Assembly (NCBI GenBank): GCA_036556145.1
Contig: DATBKB010000056.1
Coordinates: forward strand, 1 to 23,832
Length of the DNA stretch: 23,832 nucleotides
Direction of reading: 5' to 3'
Source: JACDAV01 sp036556145
GTDB lineage: Bacteria; Chloroflexota; Limnocylindria; Limnocylindrales; CSP1-4
This document shows, piece after piece, positions 20,921 to 23,832 of this stretch (position 1 is its first letter; each line of letters starts with the position of its first letter). The position numbers were made by a program, and so were the translations under genes. Below the pieces are notes generated by a model. The model was not told the origin of the DNA. It made no database searches and saw nothing but the letters and a program-made list of their open reading frames with translations.

Positions 20921-22213
20921 TCATGTGTTCGCCGGCACCACGGAAGGGTGCGGAGCGGTGCGCCAGCGAAGGGTTGCGGCCAGATCGCGACGGAGCCCGT
21001 CGTCGGCACCGGCGAGCCAGCGCCACGCGAGCACGAGCCCGAGCAGCAGGGCCAGCCCCATGAGCCCCAGCGCGTGCGTGCGGGCGACGAAGAGGATGGC
21101 CATGGCGGCCGCCGCCAGGTCGACGGATCGGGTGCGCCGGCGCACCGCGAGCGCGCCCAGTCGCTCGCACGCCGCGCCCAGCAGCACGAAGAGGCCGATT
21201 CCGGCCGGGCCGAAGTTCGCCCACGCCTCGCCGATGAGACCGGGGGCCGCGTACCCGGCGGTGTCCTGCTGACCGGGCACGACCCGCGGATAGATCCAAT
21301 AGCCGAGGTTGGGGATCTCGCGGCCGAGGAGCGGTCCAAGCCGCCGCAGCCACGACGTCCCGAGGAAGTACGGCTCCTCGGCGGGGATCCGGTCCTGGAG
21401 CGCGGCCAGCGTGCGGGGCTGGACGAGGAACAGCCGGCTCGCGGTTCGCTCGACCGCGAATCGCAACGGATCGCCGGCGGCCTGGTCGCCCGCCCGGACG
21501 ACGCCGAAGCCGACGAACACGGCAGCCGCGAGGAAGCCGGCGAGGAGCGCGGCCCGGGCGGGCACCCCGCGGCCCGACAGGAGCCACGCGAGGACGACCG
21601 CGGCCCCGAGCTCGAGCGGCAGGTAGCGGCCGCCGAGCGCCGCCGTGAACCCGACGCCGGCGACGAGGGCGAGTGGCGCCAGCCACGACCGGCCGAACGG
21701 CGGGCGTCCCGCCGCCGAATCGAGGAGCCACACGACCGCGAGTGCGGGCACCGCGACGCGGACGAGCTGCACGGCCAGGCCCGTGACCTCCGCCCGCGCC
21801 GCCGTCACGTCCCCCGACAGCAGCGGGATCCCGGTCGCGACGAGCGTCGGCACGAGCGCGACGATCGAGGCGAGCGCGAGGAGCGGCGCCGCGAGGCGGC
21901 GTCGTCCGGTCTCGGGCATCGGGCCGACCGGCAGGTCGGCGCGCGCCTCGGGGCCTGACAGACGAGCGACGCGGTCCGCGATCCAGACGCCGATGCCGGT
22001 CGCGACGACCGCCGCGGCGAGATACAACGCCGGTCCGGGCCGGCGATCGACGGTCGCGAGCGCAACCGAACCGACGCCGAAGAAGACGGCCTCGAGCGCG
22101 AGCCACGCAATCGCCGGGTGCAGGAGGCCGATCGTCCGCCGCGCTGCCGGCGCGACGAGCCACAGAGCGCCGGCGAACGCGAGCGGAACGGCGAGTGCGG
22201 CTGCGATCTCCAC
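20921..22213 (-). CDS. Polytopic membrane protein, O-antigen/oligosaccharide repeat polymerase-like
   Basis: A 430-residue, very hydrophobic protein with roughly ten TM helices. It has a long external-type loop (about 245-325) and the motif GEAWANFGPAGIG (328-340), which resembles the GExYxNFG signature of Wzy-type oligosaccharide repeat-unit polymerases. Such enzymes link lipid-bound repeat units outside the membrane. The GTG at 22213 lies 4 nt after the stop of the flippase-like gene, giving an immediately hydrophobic N-terminus. The open frame upstream of it lies inside that gene and is composition-driven. It is probably co-transcribed with the flippase-like gene. Sequence conservation in this family is low, so the assignment rests on topology, the motif and neighbours. 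Confidence 0.78.
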   Translation of the reverse strand: MEIAAALAVPLAFAGALWLVAPAARRTIGLLHPAIAWLALEAVFFGVGSVALATVDRRPGPALYLAAAVVATGIGVWIADRVARLSGPEARADLPVGPMPETGRRRLAAPLLALASIVALVPTLVATGIPLLSGDVTAARAEVTGLAVQLVRVAVPALAVVWLLDSAAGRPPFGRSWLAPLALVAGVGFTAALGGRYLPLELGAAVVLAWLLSGRGVPARAALLAGFLAAAVFVGFGVVRAGDQAAGDPLRFAVERTASRLFLVQPRTLAALQDRIPAEEPYFLGTSWLRRLGPLLGREIPNLGYWIYPRVVPGQQDTAGYAAPGLIGEAWANFGPAGIGLFVLLGAACERLGALAVRRRTRSVDLAAAAMAILFVARTHALGLMGLALLLGLVLAWRWLAGADDGLRRDLAATLRWRTAPHPSVVPANT

Positions 22214-22217
22214 GTCG

Positions 22218-23246
22218 TCAGCCGGTCGCGTCGGGACCGGCGCCGATCCCGGCGGCTGCGTCGGCCGCGCCGCGGCGCATCTCGCCATCGCCGAGTCGCG
22301 CGGACAACCAGGCGTACGCCGCCACGCCCTCGAGCGCGTAGGGCAGCGTCGACACGAGCCGATACCCGAACGCGATGACGCCGGCCTGGACGGGGCCGAC
22401 GCCGGCGACGCCGAGCAGGGCGACGAGCGCGAGGTCCGCGGCCCCGAGCCCGAAGGGCAGCAGCGAGAGGACGCCGGCGGTGATCGACAGGCCGAGAGCC
22501 CCCCAGGCGACCCGCGGGTCGAGGCTCGCACCGGTGGCCGCCGCGACCAGGGTGAGCTGCGCCGTGCCGACGGCGAAGACGCCGGCCGTCGTTGCCGCCA
22601 GGACGACGAGCCGTCGAGGATCCACGAGCAATCGGGCGATGGTCGCGTCCACTCGGTCGAGCGCCGCCGCCCAGCTCGTCCAGCGATCGCCTCCGACCAC
22701 GCGACGGAGCGGCAGGCGGGCGACGATCGCGAGCGGTCGAATGCCGAGACCGTAGATGGCGGCGGGCGCGAGCCCCACGAGGAGTGCGAGGGCGACCGTG
22801 GCGATCGGCGGCAAGCTCCATGCCCACGAGGCCCAGAAGAGCACTCCGCTCATCGACAGGTACCCGAGGGCGACGAAGCGCTCGATCAGGATCACGGCCG
22901 CGCCGATCCCGTATTCGACCGCGTGCTGCGTCCGCAGCAGGTAGAGGCGGGCGAGCTCGCCCGCCGAGCCAGGGGTGAGGTTGTTGATCGTGTTCGCGAA
23001 CGACGTCATCGGCAGCAGCGCGACGAACGGAACGTGGCGTCCGGCGCCGGCCAGGAGATCCCGCGATCGCAGCGCCCAGAGGATCGGCGTCGCCTGGCCC
23101 ACGAGGAGCGCAGCGAGGAGCGGCCGGGCGTCGATCGCGCCGAGGGTCGCGCCGGCCTCCCATAGGCGCGAGCGCCACACGACGAGCGCCAGCAGGCCGA
23201 TCGAGACCGGCACCCAGACGATCGGCCGGCGGAGCTGTCGGACCAT
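22218..23246 (-). CDS. UPF0104/LPG_synthase_TM family flippase-like membrane protein
   Basis: A 342-residue integral membrane protein with about eight TM segments. It has the hallmark blocks NNLTPGSAGELAR (88-100), ERFVALGYLS (122-131) and LPFGLGAADLALV (263-275) of the lysylphosphatidylglycerol synthase transmembrane family, without the soluble synthase domain. Stand-alone members are often found in glycan and glycolipid clusters and are thought to move or modify lipid-linked intermediates; the substrate here is unknown. The ATG at 23246 is 9 nt behind a TAGTGT box. The C-terminus (about 320-342) is Ala/Gly-rich and probably disordered. First gene of a two-gene unit with the polymerase-like gene. 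Confidence 0.86.
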   Translation of the reverse strand: MVRQLRRPIVWVPVSIGLLALVVWRSRLWEAGATLGAIDARPLLAALLVGQATPILWALRSRDLLAGAGRHVPFVALLPMTSFANTINNLTPGSAGELARLYLLRTQHAVEYGIGAAVILIERFVALGYLSMSGVLFWASWAWSLPPIATVALALLVGLAPAAIYGLGIRPLAIVARLPLRRVVGGDRWTSWAAALDRVDATIARLLVDPRRLVVLAATTAGVFAVGTAQLTLVAAATGASLDPRVAWGALGLSITAGVLSLLPFGLGAADLALVALLGVAGVGPVQAGVIAFGYRLVSTLPYALEGVAAYAWLSARLGDGEMRRGAADAAAGIGAGPDATG

Positions 23247-23254
23247 CCGGCCGA

Positions 23255-23261
23255 TACACTA
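23255..23261. promoter_or_regulatory. Overlapping divergent -10 boxes
   Basis: TACACTA at 23255-23261. Read on the plus strand, TACACT (23255-23260) is a -10 for the rightward membrane gene. Read on the minus strand, TAGTGT (23256-23261) ends 9 nt before the ATG of the flippase-like gene. The two boxes share five base pairs, so the two directions should compete for polymerase. Confidence 0.5.
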
Positions 23262-23294
23262 CCGCGCTGTAGTGACCGACCGAGTGCGCGACCC

Positions 23295-23832
23295 GTGATC
23301 GCCGGCTCGGCCACGACCGTCGAGGCACGGCCGGGCGCGCTCGACTTCTACCGCGCGCTCGGTGGCGCGATCGAGGGGCGCTGGACACGCGCCGCGCCGT
23401 ACGTGGAGGGGGCCGCGATCGCGTCCTGGTTCCTCCTGCGATCGGCAGGCGCGCCCGCGGGCGCGATGGGCCTCTGGACGGCGGCCACCGCGGTCCTCGC
23501 CGTGCTGGCGCCCACGTCGGGGCTCGTCGTCCTCGCGGCCATCGGTCCCTTCACCGAGGGGTTCCTCATCACCCGCGACGTGGGGACGAAGCCGCTGCTT
23601 GCGCTCGCGCTGGCCGGCACGGCGGCAATCCGGGTCGTGCCGCTCTGGCGCGGCTGGCGTCGCGTGCCGGTGCCCGTCCTGCTCGGCCTCGCCGTCCTCG
23701 TCGGCACCGGCGCCGGACTCGCCGTCAGCCGGCTGTCCTTTGGCCGGGCCTTCTACAACAGCGCCGTCCAGATCTGGCTCGCCGGGATCGCGACGATGAT
23801 CTTCGTCTTCGTGGCGAGCGCCTGGGTCGCTC
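23295..23832 (+). CDS. Polytopic membrane protein, N-terminal part (O-antigen ligase/polymerase-like)
   Basis: Open through the window end, so only the first 179 residues are seen. After a soluble start (about 1-34, with RPGALDFYRALGG) there are hydrophobic segments near 38-49, 54-84, 94-110, 119-140 and 157-178. The short external stretch GPFTEGFLITRDVGTKPLL (83-101) resembles N-terminal regions of WaaL/Wzy-type O-antigen ligases and polymerases. A longer open frame in another phase (23362-23799) is Arg/Ser-rich and not protein-like. The GTG at 23295 is the only in-frame start near the promoter. It overlaps the stop of a possible 8-codon reading frame (23272-23298). Function is inferred from topology and neighbours. 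Confidence 0.72.
   Translation, partial: MIAGSATTVEARPGALDFYRALGGAIEGRWTRAAPYVEGAAIASWFLLRSAGAPAGAMGLWTAATAVLAVLAPTSGLVVLAAIGPFTEGFLITRDVGTKPLLALALAGTAAIRVVPLWRGWRRVPVPVLLGLAVLVGTGAGLAVSRLSFGRAFYNSAVQIWLAGIATMIFVFVASAWVA

Noticed and set aside
22214..22531. N-terminal extension of the polymerase-like protein
   Set aside because: It lies inside the flippase-like gene in another frame, is Ser/Arg/Pro-rich, and the GTG 4 nt after that gene's stop gives an immediate TM helix.
23362..23799. 145-residue plus-strand frame at the window end
   Set aside because: Arg/Ser/Pro-rich composition typical of a shadow frame. The frame starting at 23295 gives a coherent polytopic membrane protein.

Overview
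This is a GC-rich (about 70 %) bacterial chromosome segment with dense, mostly overlapping genes and many GTG starts. The acetyl-CoA carboxylase is of the four-subunit bacterial type, encoded beside a discrete FabZ/FabF/FabH/FabG set. Several promoters are of the leaderless type (a TANNNT-like box 6-9 nt before the start codon). Together these argue against a typical actinobacterium, and my best guess is a Chloroflexota lineage. That is inference from gene style, not from a marker gene. No rRNA, tRNA, CRISPR array or insertion sequence was recognised.

Region 1 (77-7466, + strand) reads as one eight-gene operon with gaps of 4 nt or less or short overlaps: aspartate kinase (lysC), biotin-protein ligase (birA), an ECF sigma factor, a one-TM protein of unknown function, accD, accA, a BCCP-like protein that lacks the biotinylated lysine, and accC. 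The operon carries both carboxyltransferase subunits, the biotin carboxylase and the biotin ligase, but no functional biotin carrier.

Region 2 (7467-7857) is a 391-bp regulatory-looking gap. It holds three 21-bp direct repeats, a pair of 17-bp inverted repeats, a compound palindrome and a -10-like box.

Region 3 (7858-14157, + strand) is the fatty-acid operon: fabZ, a metallophosphoesterase, fabF, the true accB (EAMK present), fabH with a long C-terminal extension, and fabG. A Fic-domain gene with its own sigma70-like promoter and a perfect 13-bp palindrome sits between fabH and fabG and looks inserted. fabD, acpP and an enoyl reductase are not in the window.

Region 4 (14181-23832) is a surface-glycan region on both strands. 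It contains UDP-glucose/GDP-mannose-type dehydrogenase (-), LCP glycopolymer transferase 1 (+), a polyprenyl-phosphate sugar-1-phosphate transferase (-), LCP protein 2 (+), a secreted TIM-barrel-like protein (-), an O-antigen-polymerase-like membrane protein (-), a UPF0104/LPG_synthase_TM flippase-like protein (-), and the start of another polytopic membrane protein (+) that runs off the window. Precursor synthesis, lipid-linked initiation, polymerisation and cell-wall attachment are therefore all plausibly encoded here.

The most interesting items are the biotin-site-less BCCP paralogue, which resembles plant BADC negative regulators; the iterated operator-like DNA upstream of fabZ; the Fic gene with a palindromic promoter inside the fab operon; and the recurrent leaderless-promoter signature.
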